From Periconia sp. R9002 (lineage: Eukaryota > Ascomycota > Dothideomycetes > Pleosporales > Periconiaceae), in contig JAMAHW010000081.1 of the NCBI GenBank assembly GCA_023627715.1, forward strand, positions 62,001-126,000: a stretch of DNA of 64,000 bases, in the 5' to 3' direction. This document shows positions 20,290 through 31,297 of the stretch, piece after piece. The notes below the pieces were generated by a model that was not told the DNA's origin, made no database searches, and saw nothing but the letters and a program-made list of their open reading frames with translations. Positions within the stretch are counted from its first letter, which is position 1; the number at the start of each line of letters is the position of its first letter. A program made the position numbers and the translations under genes.

Positions 20290-23018
20290 GGTCGCAGAAG
20301 AGGGCGCATGCGTATCGGGTTGGATGGTTGCGTGTTCTGATTATACATACAGTAGGTACATGTGTGAAAGAAAGTACATGATAACAACGCCCCACGGACC
20401 TTGGATGCACGTCGCGTAAAGGAGCCGTCCAAGCCAAGACCTGGCCTCGCGTGTGTTCCGCGTTTTTTTCTGTGCGGGGGATCACGTGACGTGATCTTCG
20501 ACTTAAAGGTGGTCGCACATGCATGAAAAGTGGCCGAGCGAATGACGAGCCGTCATGAATCATGCGATCCATCTTCAGGTCCATACGGGAGCAGGGCGCA
20601 AGGCAATTGGACGGGGAGATACGATACTGAAGCCACCATCACCGCCACACCTTCTTCCCGATCCGCCCACCCGCCTCAGATCGGGCAGCCTCACAATTTG
20701 GCCCAAGCGCACAGGGCAGAGGGTACATCGCTGTTGTTGTTGCTGTTGTTGTTTTTTATTTTGGCAAGCTTAGAATAGGACGGGGACCCCCGTAAGCGTT
20801 GGGTTGACCATTCATTTGCGTGAGCTGTCATCACGTCTCGGTCCCCTTTTGCCATTGTGCTCGCCCTGCCACCCTAAGTACATGCCTCTTCGATTGCGCA
20901 GACATGGCGGTGTCGCTTGCATGTCGATCCCAGCGTAGACACCAAATGGAGGGGATGCGACGAAGATCACTGCCGGGTCCGGGCTCTCTACACGTCTCGT
21001 CTGGCCCAAACGGGCCTCACAAGCAAATTCCCCAGGCGGCGTCATGCATCCCGTCGTGTCAGCACCACCAAGCAGCTGCAGTAACAAGTATTTGATCTTG
21101 TATCTCGGGCACGGCAAAACAACGTCTTATCAGTATGTACATGTAGAAGATGGGTGGGAGCAGCGCCAGATGATAGTGTCTTTTTGCCCAGAGATGCGTT
21201 CTGTGGGTGTTTGGCTGGCTACCCGTTTCAGATAATGGGCGGTCGGCTGCCTCTCCTCTCCGTCTTGTAGGCGTGAGGGGTCGTGTGCCTTCGTCAGCAG
21301 GAGACATGGCACTCTCGCATATGCTTGCGTGCTTAAGTCACTAACTACCAGGGAGGTACCTTATCTGCAAGCTGCTCAGTGTGTCCATGTAGTTGCATGG
21401 GAATAACTCGGTGTACCGGACCGGCCATAGTAAGTCAATAGCCCACGCCCACGTGCAATGCTGCCAGAGCCAACCAACCAACCAATCAATATTGAACCCA
21501 ACACCAGCTTCTTTTGCACAGACACTGGCGACGAAGAAAAAGAAGAAATGATAGGGATAAGAAGAGGAAGAAGTAAAAAAACAAACAAAGCCGGAAATAA
21601 AGGTGCCGTTGTGTGTAGAATGTTGGTGGTCTGGCTAGACTGTGCCTGCGCCATTGAACCATGACGTAACCTTCCGGGCGCTTCCTTGCCAATGCCACTG
21701 CCATGCATGTTCGCTCGGTCTTTTCTTCATCTCGTCTCATGTCACCACTCATGGAAAGATTTTACTTGAAAAGCCCCAATTGTCAGTTCGCTTTTGCATG
21801 ATGACAGACGATGAGCTGGCCGATTACCTACAGTACAAGATAGCCAGGTTGTTCATTCCGGTCGTCCTTTTCCGCGGCTCCTCCAACGTCTCCTCCAACC
21901 ACGAGCAACAGCATTTCTGCTAGCACCCATGTGGGTAATGCCAAACAAGAGTCATTGACGCCGCGCAATATCATCCATTTGCCAAAACCTCATTCCCACC
22001 CAATCCAGTCCCCGGCCTGCCTAACAGGTATGTAATGAAAGATGCCAATGCACCTTGCCCATCCTCCTCCCCCACTAGCAACCCCCTAGCCTACACCACC
22101 CCACAGTGCCCACCGTACCACTGCCCACCCGCGTCATCCGATTCCCTTGCTCATCGCTAGGAAAAAAAAACACCAACGTCGTCGTCGATGCCATGCTCAA
22201 GATTCCCTGCTCTAACGCCTCCGCAGTCTTGCCGAGTCCAGTTTCGCGTCGCCTGCCACTCTTCTTCAAGTACCCGCTCGCTGCAGCCCCTGATTGACCG
22301 CTGCCTTCACCGAGTCCTGGTTGACTGACGACTGACTTGCTGCGTGCGACCTGGCCATATTGTCACCATCCCATCATCCCTCCCTCGAGCCATTAATCAT
22401 TATCAAGCAAACCTTGAATCGCCCACACCCACAGACACATCATCGCCCGCGCCAGGGTCTTGCCCGCAATCCGCTGCCACATCTCCCCGTCAACTACTGC
22501 AAACCCTTCCAGCAAATTTACTGTGTTACCGCCGCGCCCTGCACCGCTGCACCCACGCTCCACCTTGGTCAGCCCTGCCTGTCTGCAATACTTGACACAG
22601 CGAAGCTTTTTTTCCCAAACCCCTCTTCTCACACGCCCGTCTAGTCTTCCATACTATACACGTATATGTAGTAGCTTGTGCCTGACCGTCATTTGGCGCT
22701 CCTCCTCTTTCCAGTGAGTCCCTGTCTTATCTCGTCCACGCCTTTGTCCCCCCCAACGACCATCTGCACCACACCCCCCTTCCAAAAGCAATCATCTGGT
22801 ACCTGGCTACGCTGCATACCGTGGCTGGGATGCCCTTTGTGCGCCTCGCATGACCTGCAATATCACTGTCGGACCCTACATACCCGTCGAGCATTCACAC
22901 TTTGCACTTCATTTGTTCTCTTCCCATATAACTCGTCTCTCGCGCCCATGTCATTGCACACTTGCCGCCTCGTAACCGTTGCACCTACTCGCCATTGACG
23001 TGTGCTTACGCATTCGCC
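20290..23018. other. Shared upstream region of rad4 and the arrestin gene
   Basis: 2.7 kb separate two divergent genes. The rad4 side holds a 17-base palindrome at 20480-20496. The arrestin side (about 22.0-23.0 kb) is a pyrimidine-rich leader with many CCC and TCC runs, usual for fungal promoters and 5' untranslated regions. A TTG/TTGTTG run is at 20730-20752. Open frames here are low complexity and not credible genes. Confidence 0.5.
20480..20496. promoter_or_regulatory. 17-base interrupted palindrome upstream of rad4
   Basis: GATCACGTGACGTGATC is symmetric about its central G and shares a 15-base core with the site at 4981-4997. It lies 191 bases upstream of the rad4 ATG, a good position for a regulatory element. 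The factor is unknown; a bHLH or bZIP protein is plausible from the overlapping CACGTG and TGACGT. Confidence 0.5.
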
Positions 23019-25454
23019 ATGACAGAATACCGTCCCGTCTACTCCGACCGCGGACGTCTGGGTTATATTCCAGACCACCTCCCTGAACCTTCACGCCTCG
23101 GTCGTGGCTTCTTTCAAGGTCGCGGACGCCGGCCCCATCGCATTCACATCGCCCGTGTTGGCCCCGATACGACCCTCTTAAGACGGCAATCTTCCACGAA
23201 ATCGTACATAGTAGATAAACTGGCGGGTCCTCGCGACAACGCCAAACGTTTCCTTCGTTCTTTCATCGATACCCACCTTACTCCACCCCAACCAACCGAC
23301 GAGCGTGTGACCCCACGATCATCGACTAGCAGTGCTAGAACCTCGACTACATCCCCCCCGGAGAGTAGGAGGTGGTCGTGGGCGACGCCAGATATGAGAT
23401 CTTCCACAAGAAACCCAAGCGGTGGTCCGCCGGCACCGGCCGTGACCACAGGTCCACGCCCAAGCTTGACCGAAAGCAGCCGGTCCAGTGGCAAGAGTTC
23501 AACGAAGAGCTTTATTAGCAGCAGCGTCAAGAATGTGACCGACGAGAAGCCATTGGCTTCTGGCAACGGAATCAATGTTGGCATTTCGCTCACGGAGCCG
23601 GTTTTGTTTCTTCAGGGCTTTGAACAACAGGATAGCTCAGACAGGAGTACGGCCATGCTGCGTGGAACTCTCAATCTTCGTATAACCAAAGCTGCCAAGA
23701 TCAAAGCAATCACGTTAAAATTTCGAGGCAAAGCCGTAACCAAATGGCCCGAAGGCATCCCCCCTAAGAAGGTGGAGTTCGAAGAAGTCGACTCCATCAT
23801 GAGCCATACATGGCCCTTCTTCAATGCACAATTTCCCACCGCCGAGACAGGAACTGGCGCAGATCAAGTTGAGCTTTTCAAGGGTGCAACTCCGGCTTCT
23901 AACAAAACGGGCTTCTTCTCAGCCTCTCCGAACACCTCTTCCACCAATCTCAGCGTCAAGGAAGCGAAACGCCTATCTCTCGCCGTAAACCAATCTCGAA
24001 GTTTCGGAAAAGGTGAATCACCGAGTGGTGGTCCTACCGTAGCACAGAAAGGATATCGAACTTTCAACCCCGGTGAATATCAGTACAACTTTGAACTCCC
24101 ACTCGATAGCCACCTCCCCGAGACAATCGATGTCGATCTTGGCTCCGTCAAATACGAATTGGAGGCCACTATTGAACGTGCTGGTGCATTTCGCGCAAAT
24201 CTTGTCGGCACCAAGGAAGTCACTCTCATTCGTGCCCCATCGGAAGGCTCTCTCGAACAAGTTGAACCGATCGCCATCAGTCGTAGTTGGGAAGATCAGC
24301 TACACTACGACATTGTCATCTCTGGAAAATCCTTCCCCCTTGGTGCGCAAGTTCCGGTTGCTTTCAAACTCACACCTCTAGCAAAAGTTCAGTGCCACCG
24401 CATCAAAGTGTTTGTTACCGAAAACGTGGAATATTTCTGCTCCAACAAGCGTGTGCACCGCATGGAACCTGTTCGAAAAGTGCAACTTTTTGAAAAGCGT
24501 GCAGATGGACCGGCCACGAGCACCTTCCCTGGAAGCACCATGAGGATCGTATCAGGAGGGGGTGTGCCCTATGATCAGAGAGCCGCTGCTGCAAGAGGCG
24601 AAGATGTTCCGTTGAACGACCCGACCAACCTCCTGGGCGACCTCTCGAGTGGAGATACGACTGTCGGGCCTACTGAAATGGAGTTTAATGTGCAGTTACC
24701 CAGCTGCCACAACATGAGGGACAAGGACAAAACCGGCAAACTACATTTTGATACCACGTATCAGAATATTCAAGTCCATCATTGGATCAAGGTATGTTGT
24801 AGTGGTACGTAGCCCGATGTACGCGTGGCTAACGGCGAATAGATTGTGATGCGTCTGTCAAGGCCCGATAAGGACGACCCATCCAAGAGACGCCACTTTG
24901 AGATCTCCATTGATTCTCCATTCCACATCCTTTCCTGCCAAGCAACCCAGGCAAACATTGCCCTCCCAGCTTATTCCTCGCCCGAGCCCGCTCCGCTCGC
25001 TACAGGGATGCCGGAATGTGGTTGTCCTGGAGCTCCTGCTCGACGAAACTCGCCTTCCAGCTTCGTGCCCACTATGAGCTCGTTGCGAAGATGTGGCGAA
25101 GAGCAAAATCCGGCCAGCCCTGACCTGGCACGCCCACAAGCAGCTCACATTGGCGGGCCAGTTGATAGTCAGCTGCAACGGCCGATGCACCTTCTTCGAG
25201 CACCTTCATTTAATCCGCCACCTTTCGAAGATGACGAACCTCCACCACCGCTGGAAACACCACCTCCTCTCTATGAGACCATTGCTTCGCCCACCAGTGG
25301 TTTGGCAGATTACTTTGCTAGATTGTCTGCCTACGACGATGATAGCGATCACGAAAACGACCGCGGTCGGGTAGAAATACCCCTCACGCCAGGGTCACGA
25401 ATCAATAGTCGAAGCTTGGATGAGCGACGGAACTGGTTACCGGTCGGACACTGA
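23019..25454 (+). CDS. Arrestin-related trafficking adaptor (ART family)
   Basis: Two exons, 23019-24791 and 24843-25454, joined across a 51-base intron (GTATGT..CTAACGGCGAATAG), encoding 794 residues. The arrestin N-domain begins near residue 180 (VGISLTEPVLFLQG, then LRGTLNLRITKAAKIKAITLKFRG), and the arrestin C-domain follows (HYDIVISGKSFPLGAQVPVAFKL) and crosses the intron (HHWIK/IVMRLSRPD). A PPxY motif (PPLY, in the Pro-rich stretch before YETIAS) would recruit a Rsp5/HulA-type ubiquitin ligase, as in yeast ARTs and Aspergillus CreD, which direct ubiquitination and endocytosis of nutrient transporters. The N-terminal ~170 residues are basic and Ser/Thr-rich, probably disordered and phospho-regulated. 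The frame extends upstream only with a TTG, so ATG 23019 is the start. It looks nearest to the Aly/Rod1-type members. Confidence 0.88.
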
Positions 25455-27885
25455 TTGTTGGACTTCTAAGTTCCATTCAGATTCAACATATGTAAATACA
25501 ATCATCCAACCAGAAATGTACGACACAGTACATACATGACGCCACGTCACGCCACGCCACGAGCACTTTCCTTTTCTTTTTCACATATAATGAACGAAAA
25601 CGGCATGGTGTTTATTTTGGCATAGAGAATGCAGAGGCATTCATTCAGAAGGACCGAGAGATTTGATTGCCGTGGCAAAAAAGAGGGGGAAGGCATTTGA
25701 CCGGGACAGCATTTGGGATGTACCTAGGTAGGGGAATGCTGGGAGCATATGGCGAATTGGGATTTTCTTTTGTTGATCTTCACCTGGCATATCCTGGGAA
25801 CCGTTTTGTTTTGTTTTTCTTTTGTTATGCAGTCGGCCGGTCGGTCGGGTATCAATGGGCTTATTACGAATCTGATGGGGGTTGAGGCGTACACTAAAGA
25901 AAGGATTCATCACATGAAGGGATTTTTTCTTTGTTTCTTGGGCAGGAAGATGAGGCGTACATACAGTAGCTTGTGGGGGTAGGGGAACAGGGATGGAGCT
26001 TGCATTTTGGCATGTTCTGCCAGTTGTTGTCGGGTATCCATGGAGATGCCAAAGGGGTTCAGCTAGGTTGGGTTGGGTCGCTGCTGTTCCATAGTTTGGC
26101 ATGGAAATCAGAAGTGGATTGTCACTAAAAGGAGTCGGTCTTTTCCCCTACCTAATTTGTTGATTCGGCCAAACGTCTGTAAACAACGGGCTGCCCGTGT
26201 TTACTTAGGTACATGTACTTGGCTTAGGTTAACTAATGCAGCTATACTTCCAGTACCGCCTCACTCCTGAAAACACCTACTGACTTGTACCTACACTAAC
26301 TACTGCACGCAAGAAGAGGCGAGATCATCACACCGGGCGGTGTGAGTGTTTGTATGTAGTTACATACAAGCCTTGAGCTCTCATCCTGATTCTTCTATAT
26401 TTTTTTTTGTCGCTTGTGGGATATATAGAAAGATGACTGAGAAAGATGACTGAACTGACCTAGCCAATCGGTAGATGGCGGGTGCCGTGCATGTATTATG
26501 TACATGTTAGGTATGTGCGGTCATGACGGATAGGTGGAAAGGATGGGATATGATCTTCGTTTTCTAGCCGGTGTGTGCGGGTTGTTTGTGGGTTGGATGC
26601 GGAGTCAGCACAGAGGGAGGAGGGGGAGGAGGGGGGGTGAGGGGTAAATAGGTATGTGATGTGGGATGTGGGATTGATGTGCGTGAATATCTAGGATATT
26701 GGAGGGAGGAGGGGCTGATTGTTTTGCCAAGCAACGCATGGCGTTATCGTTATCGTTTTTGTTTTCGTAGAAAAGGTTCGCTTGTCTAGGTAGGTCTAGG
26801 GGCACGTGCACGTGGTCTTTGCCGGTTCCGGCTGGGCGAATCCTTGATAGGTATCTTGTAGTAGGTATGCTCGTGTTGCACGTTACACTTTGAAGGCTTG
26901 GTTCAATGCTTAGTGTGTTCTTGTCAAGGCCGACGACAATGGTTATTGAGAAGAGTCGTGAATGCAGAAAATTCGAGAGGGTTCGCAGGAGAAAAAGAGA
27001 GATGAACGGGCCAAGCGGTTGTTGTGGCGTCATTGGTCGTAACGATGTCAGCCAAGAGCCCTCAGACCTCGCATTTCCCAAATGCCCAGCAAAACGAACC
27101 CTGCACCGTTATTAAGTCCCAATCCCCCCAAGCCTTCGCCAGTCTTCGCACCTTTTGCAAGCTTTTTCGCTGCTTGCTTGCTTGCTCGCTCGCTCAATCT
27201 TCGCTCTCTGCTGGAACAAAGCGCTGCGAAGCTTTGGTTGACAAGCATTGGAGTTAACTGTTAGGTGAGTGGATCCGCGGTACCTTTTCAAACTTCACCG
27301 TCACCACCCTGGGGTACCGATGAATGCGAAAGCGTCATTCGACGCCGCCTCGCTAGTTGCATAGGCATATGTATTGTACCCGATTCCTGCCCGCTCATGG
27401 GACCCTTTTTTATCGCTACCAATGGCGCAAGAATGGCCCAACGGGAAACTCTCTTTTATTCGTTCCGTCTTCCACCCCAGCTTCGAATCGTCACTGATCC
27501 TCCCCCCCAAAGCTTCAATCTAGAAAACACGCGCAGTTTTTCGGCGCAACGCGATCCCGCTCCCCCCGCCGTATCGGATCAACAATCCAAGGGCGCGTTA
27601 CGGAACTACACGACTTGCTTCCGCAAACAGACTCGCAAAAGAGCAGCCTCCAGGCATTTTTCGGAGCGGCGACTGGGCGCACACGGTTCATACATGCATC
27701 GAGTTGGGCTTTGGACTGAGAGCGAGAGTGCCTGCGGCCGACTTCCTGGACTGACCAGCTCGGGCCCCGGCTACGACATCCTTCCCACATAACCGATTCA
27801 AGTTACTCTCTCGAGAATTCGCTCGTTCCTGTACAATCTTAAACAAACACCCCAAAACTGTATACAGCGCTAGATTGGATACAAG
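25455..27885. other. Intergenic between arrestin and antiporter genes
   Basis: 2.4 kb with no credible gene. Contents seen: a short direct repeat of CGCCACG near 25541-25560, a G/GA-rich tract at 26610-26640, GCTTGCTTGCTTGCTCGCTC near 27171-27193, and a paired CACGTGCACGTG near 26803. The last ~600 bases are probably the antiporter leader; an open frame at 27265-27792 is low complexity and not conserved to my eye. Confidence 0.5.
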
Positions 27886-30800
27886 ATGCCGGCATGGGAA
27901 CAGCTATCCATCACCAAGCCGCACTTGGTGTACATCATCTTGGGCGGCTTCACTAGCTTGTTCATGCTGTGCTCTTCCGTCATCAAAGAACGCCTCTACA
28001 TTGGTGAAGCCACGGTCGCTACCATCTGCGGCATCATCTTTGGCCCCCATGCCGCCAACCTGATAAACCCCCTCGAATGGGGCAACGCCGATCTCATCAC
28101 GCTCGAGTTCTCGCGAATCGTCCTCGTCGTCCAATGTTTCGCCGTCGGCGTCGAATTGCCGCGCGCATACATGGAGAAGCACTGGAGATCAGTGACTTTT
28201 CTGCTCATCCCCGTCATGACCTTCGGCTGGCTGATAACCAGCCTGTTCGTCTGGGGACTGTTCCACTCGCATCTGAATTGGCTAGATTCTCTGGCCATTG
28301 CGGCTTGTGTCACGGCTACGGATCCTGTCCTGGCATCGTCCGTCGTCGGAAAGGGCAAGTTTGCGAAGCGAGTGCCCAAGCATTTGCGAGATTTGCTTTC
28401 TGCCGAGTCGGGGTGCAACGATGGTATGGCGTTCCCGTTTGTCTATCTGCCAATTTACCTCATCCACTACCACCAAGAGGCTGGCAAGGTTACGTTCCAC
28501 TGGATCTGCTTCACCATTCTTTATGAATGTGTGTTCGGAGCCGTATATGGAGTCGCGATCGGATACATCGCTAGGCGCGCTATCCGATACGCCCACGAAA
28601 AAGATCTGATTGATAGAGAAAGTTTTCTCGTGTTTTACTTTGTTCTGGCTCTGTTTTGTGCTGGATCTGGATCCTTGTTGGGGTTGGATGATCTGCTCGT
28701 CGGTTTCGCATGCGGCGTCGGCTTTTCCAATGACGGTTGGTTTCTCGAGAAGACGGAAGAGTCGCACGTTTCCAACGTTATTGACTTGTTGATCAACTTG
28801 GCTTTCTTCGTGTATTTTGGCACCATCATCCCCTGGGCTCAGTTCAACTCGGATGTCATCGGATTGTCGCCATGGAGGCTGGTCGTGCTGGGTATCCTTG
28901 TGCTCCTCTTCCGTCGAATACCCATCATGCTCGCCATGAAGCCGTTTATACCGGATATCAAGACATGGAGAGAGGCTTTGTTTGCAGGGCATTTCGGGCC
29001 CATGGGCGTGGGTGGTCTCTTCGTTGCGATTCTTGCTAGGGCCGAGCTGGAAACAGATACCACCACTCCGTTGGCAGAGATACCCACGGACGCGAATTTC
29101 CCGCATCGGAACATCATTGAGATGATATGGCCAATCACTTGTTTTCTAGTGATTTGCAGTATTCTGGTGCACGGGAGCTCTATTGCCGTCTTCACCCTCG
29201 GCAAGCATATCAATACGCTCACCATCTCCTTGTCCTACACGCAGGCCGATGAGAATGGCCCAAGCTGGATGGAGCGCATTCCACGCATTCAGTCTCGCTC
29301 CAAATCTTCCATGTCTCTCGGACGCCGACCTTCTGAATCTTCGATTGACGAGAAGACCGAAACTTCTGGGCCGGGAGGTCTCCCGCTTGGAATGCCAGGC
29401 AACTTTTTACGACGTCAGAGGGAGGAAGAAAGTTCTAGCCGAGCCAGTTCCGCACGACCCACTGCTCGTCGTAGACGCTGGGACGCTGGCCGCGGTCCAG
29501 GTGGACCTATCACTGAGTCTGCCATCGGCCCAGTTCGGGGTCCGGAACAGTACGAGGCTACTTCTCCGTTGCAAGACTCTGATACGATCGCAGTCGGCAG
29601 TGATGACTCACCGGAGGGATCTGCTACTGCGAAAGAAAAGGGCAGGCGCCGGGAGTCTGAGGAGGAAATTTATGAAGAGGGGGACAAGACGATCATCGAA
29701 GATGAAGAAGGAAACGTTCTGGGGGTCAGGCAAAGTCGACCAGGAGAGTCTGAACAGGAGCGGGTTAGACAAGACAGCCGTGAAGCCAAGAAGTTAATGG
29801 AGGACAAGGAAGTCGTACACGGTGTGGCACAGACTGAGCACCGTGGAGAGACGCCAGCCCATCATGCAGCTGAGGCGATCAAAGAAGGCATCGAGCACCC
29901 GAATCCTCGAGCCTGGCGCAAGCGCATGGGCAGCTTCACCACTAGGCATCGTCAACACGAAGGCGAGCCATCTGAGCACCAACGGCCCTCGCAAAAGCGT
30001 GGTCCAGCACTCGCATACCAGTTTGGTAATACCATCATTGTTGAAGATGAGGATGGTGAAGTTCTCAAGAAGTATGATATCCCTGCTGCGTCCTCTAAAG
30101 AGCGACCTGGCATGGAACCGCGCAAGGGTTCTGTGGCCGAGACTGGTGGCCGAGCATTACAGAGCTTGAAGAAAATGGGTACCTACATGGGCATTCCAGC
30201 TACACACGAAGAAGCCGGACCATCTGAAGGCGCGACTCCAGAAGGAAAACGGAAGAAGGCAGCTGCTCTGGATCAAGATGATGATCGCATTCGCTTCACT
30301 GTCACAGCAGGTGGACGTCGCATGAGCAAAGCAGAGTTCATTCAACAAATGTCTAACATGGACGCCAAAACCCGCGATAAATTTATTCAAGACAGCGACG
30401 TCCCTGAGGGCATCAAGCGCGAGGCCCGTCAAGACGCCAAAGATGCCTCCCGTCGACATGCAGCGTCCTCAGCCAACGTCCCCCCAGTGGTCGGTGAGGA
30501 AGGCCAAGCCGAAATCCAACATATCGAGTCCCCCGCCGCAGAACGCGAACAGCGCAATCGCGGACCCGAAGGCCTCACGCTGGTCGACAGCAACGAGGAG
30601 GACATACCCTTCCACTCGGTGCGCCAGCAACTCGCAAGCCACTCTCAACAACCCGGCAGCGGACGCGCCGAAACCGCAGCACAGCGTCGCCGCCGTCTAG
30701 CCGCAGGCACCGAATCCCCCAAGCAACAGCCCGACAGCTCCGCCGATGACTACGACGACGACGTCTCCCCGCATCACCGCGGCCGACGCATGGGCAGTCC

Positions 30801-31266
30801 ACACAAGACCTCCACGTCGCCGCAACCACAGCACAAATCGCACATGGACGAAGGCGAAACCGCCGCCGAGCGCAAACGCCGTCTCGGTGCCCTGGGCATG
30901 GGCGGCGACGACGACAACAACCCGTCCGACTCGGACTCGGACGCCGAGGAAGCTGGCGATCCCCTCCAGACAGGCCGCGGGACCCAACACCACAAATCCA
31001 AGGCGGCTGCGGAAAGCAGCGGTGCCGGTGGCGGTGGAGCTACCGGCAGTGGTGCTGGTGGTGCTGGATCGTCTTCTCAGCAACAGCAGAGGACGACCGC
31101 GCATATGGCGCCGCCTAGGACCCCTGGTATCCGCTTCGCGGAACAGCCGAGGATCCCGACTAAGGATGAGCGCGCCAAGGAGGATGCGGCGGAGCGCGAG
31201 GGGCAGGAGGCTGCTGGGAAGGCGGGGGGGAAGGGGAGGGGGTTGAGGGGCTTGTGGAAGAAATAG
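27886..31266 (+). CDS. nha1: Plasma-membrane Na+(K+)/H+ antiporter, Nha1/Sod2 type
   Basis: An intron-free gene of 1126 residues. Residues 1 to ~430 form about 12-13 membrane helices of the CPA1 antiporter fold, starting YIILGGFTSLFMLC. Transport motifs are clear: EFSRIVLVVQCFAVGVELPRAY (a conserved Nha1 segment), ATDPVLASS with the ion-binding Asp, and AESGCNDG. The remaining ~690 residues are a hydrophilic, charged tail rich in Ser, Glu and Arg, as in budding yeast Nha1, where it regulates activity and salt tolerance. Two tail segments share a motif (DKTIIEDEEGNVLGVRQ and NTIIVEDEDGEVLKKYD), an internal repeat. The protein exports Na+, K+ or Li+ in exchange for protons at the plasma membrane. 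The family match is strong; ion preference cannot be read off. Confidence 0.92.
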   Translation: MPAWEQLSITKPHLVYIILGGFTSLFMLCSSVIKERLYIGEATVATICGIIFGPHAANLINPLEWGNADLITLEFSRIVLVVQCFAVGVELPRAYMEKHWRSVTFLLIPVMTFGWLITSLFVWGLFHSHLNWLDSLAIAACVTATDPVLASSVVGKGKFAKRVPKHLRDLLSAESGCNDGMAFPFVYLPIYLIHYHQEAGKVTFHWICFTILYECVFGAVYGVAIGYIARRAIRYAHEKDLIDRESFLVFYFVLALFCAGSGSLLGLDDLLVGFACGVGFSNDGWFLEKTEESHVSNVIDLLINLAFFVYFGTIIPWAQFNSDVIGLSPWRLVVLGILVLLFRRIPIMLAMKPFIPDIKTWREALFAGHFGPMGVGGLFVAILARAELETDTTTPLAEIPTDANFPHRNIIEMIWPITCFLVICSILVHGSSIAVFTLGKHINTLTISLSYTQADENGPSWMERIPRIQSRSKSSMSLGRRPSESSIDEKTETSGPGGLPLGMPGNFLRRQREEESSSRASSARPTARRRRWDAGRGPGGPITESAIGPVRGPEQYEATSPLQDSDTIAVGSDDSPEGSATAKEKGRRRESEEEIYEEGDKTIIEDEEGNVLGVRQSRPGESEQERVRQDSREAKKLMEDKEVVHGVAQTEHRGETPAHHAAEAIKEGIEHPNPRAWRKRMGSFTTRHRQHEGEPSEHQRPSQKRGPALAYQFGNTIIVEDEDGEVLKKYDIPAASSKERPGMEPRKGSVAETGGRALQSLKKMGTYMGIPATHEEAGPSEGATPEGKRKKAAALDQDDDRIRFTVTAGGRRMSKAEFIQQMSNMDAKTRDKFIQDSDVPEGIKREARQDAKDASRRHAASSANVPPVVGEEGQAEIQHIESPAAEREQRNRGPEGLTLVDSNEEDIPFHSVRQQLASHSQQPGSGRAETAAQRRRRLAAGTESPKQQPDSSADDYDDDVSPHHRGRRMGSPHKTSTSPQPQHKSHMDEGETAAERKRRLGALGMGGDDDNNPSDSDSDAEEAGDPLQTGRGTQHHKSKAAAESSGAGGGGATGSGAGGAGSSSQQQQRTTAHMAPPRTPGIRFAEQPRIPTKDERAKEDAAEREGQEAAGKAGGKGRGLRGLWKK

Positions 31267-31273
31267 AGGTGTT

Positions 31274-31297
31274 TTAGGGGTTAGGGTTAGGGTAGGG
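31274..31297 (+). repeat. Short interstitial telomere-like repeat
   Basis: Just after the nha1 stop codon come TTAGGGG, TTAGGG, TTAGGG and a TAGGGGGG variant. TTAGGG is the usual telomere unit in filamentous ascomycetes. With only about three units, chance or G-rich 3' sequence is possible. Confidence 0.5.

Noticed and set aside
20730..20752. TTGTTG run as a possible regulatory site
   Set aside because: A simple microsatellite with no positional or sequence support for binding.
27265..27792. 175-residue open frame before nha1
   Set aside because: No recognisable domain, and it lies where the antiporter leader is expected.
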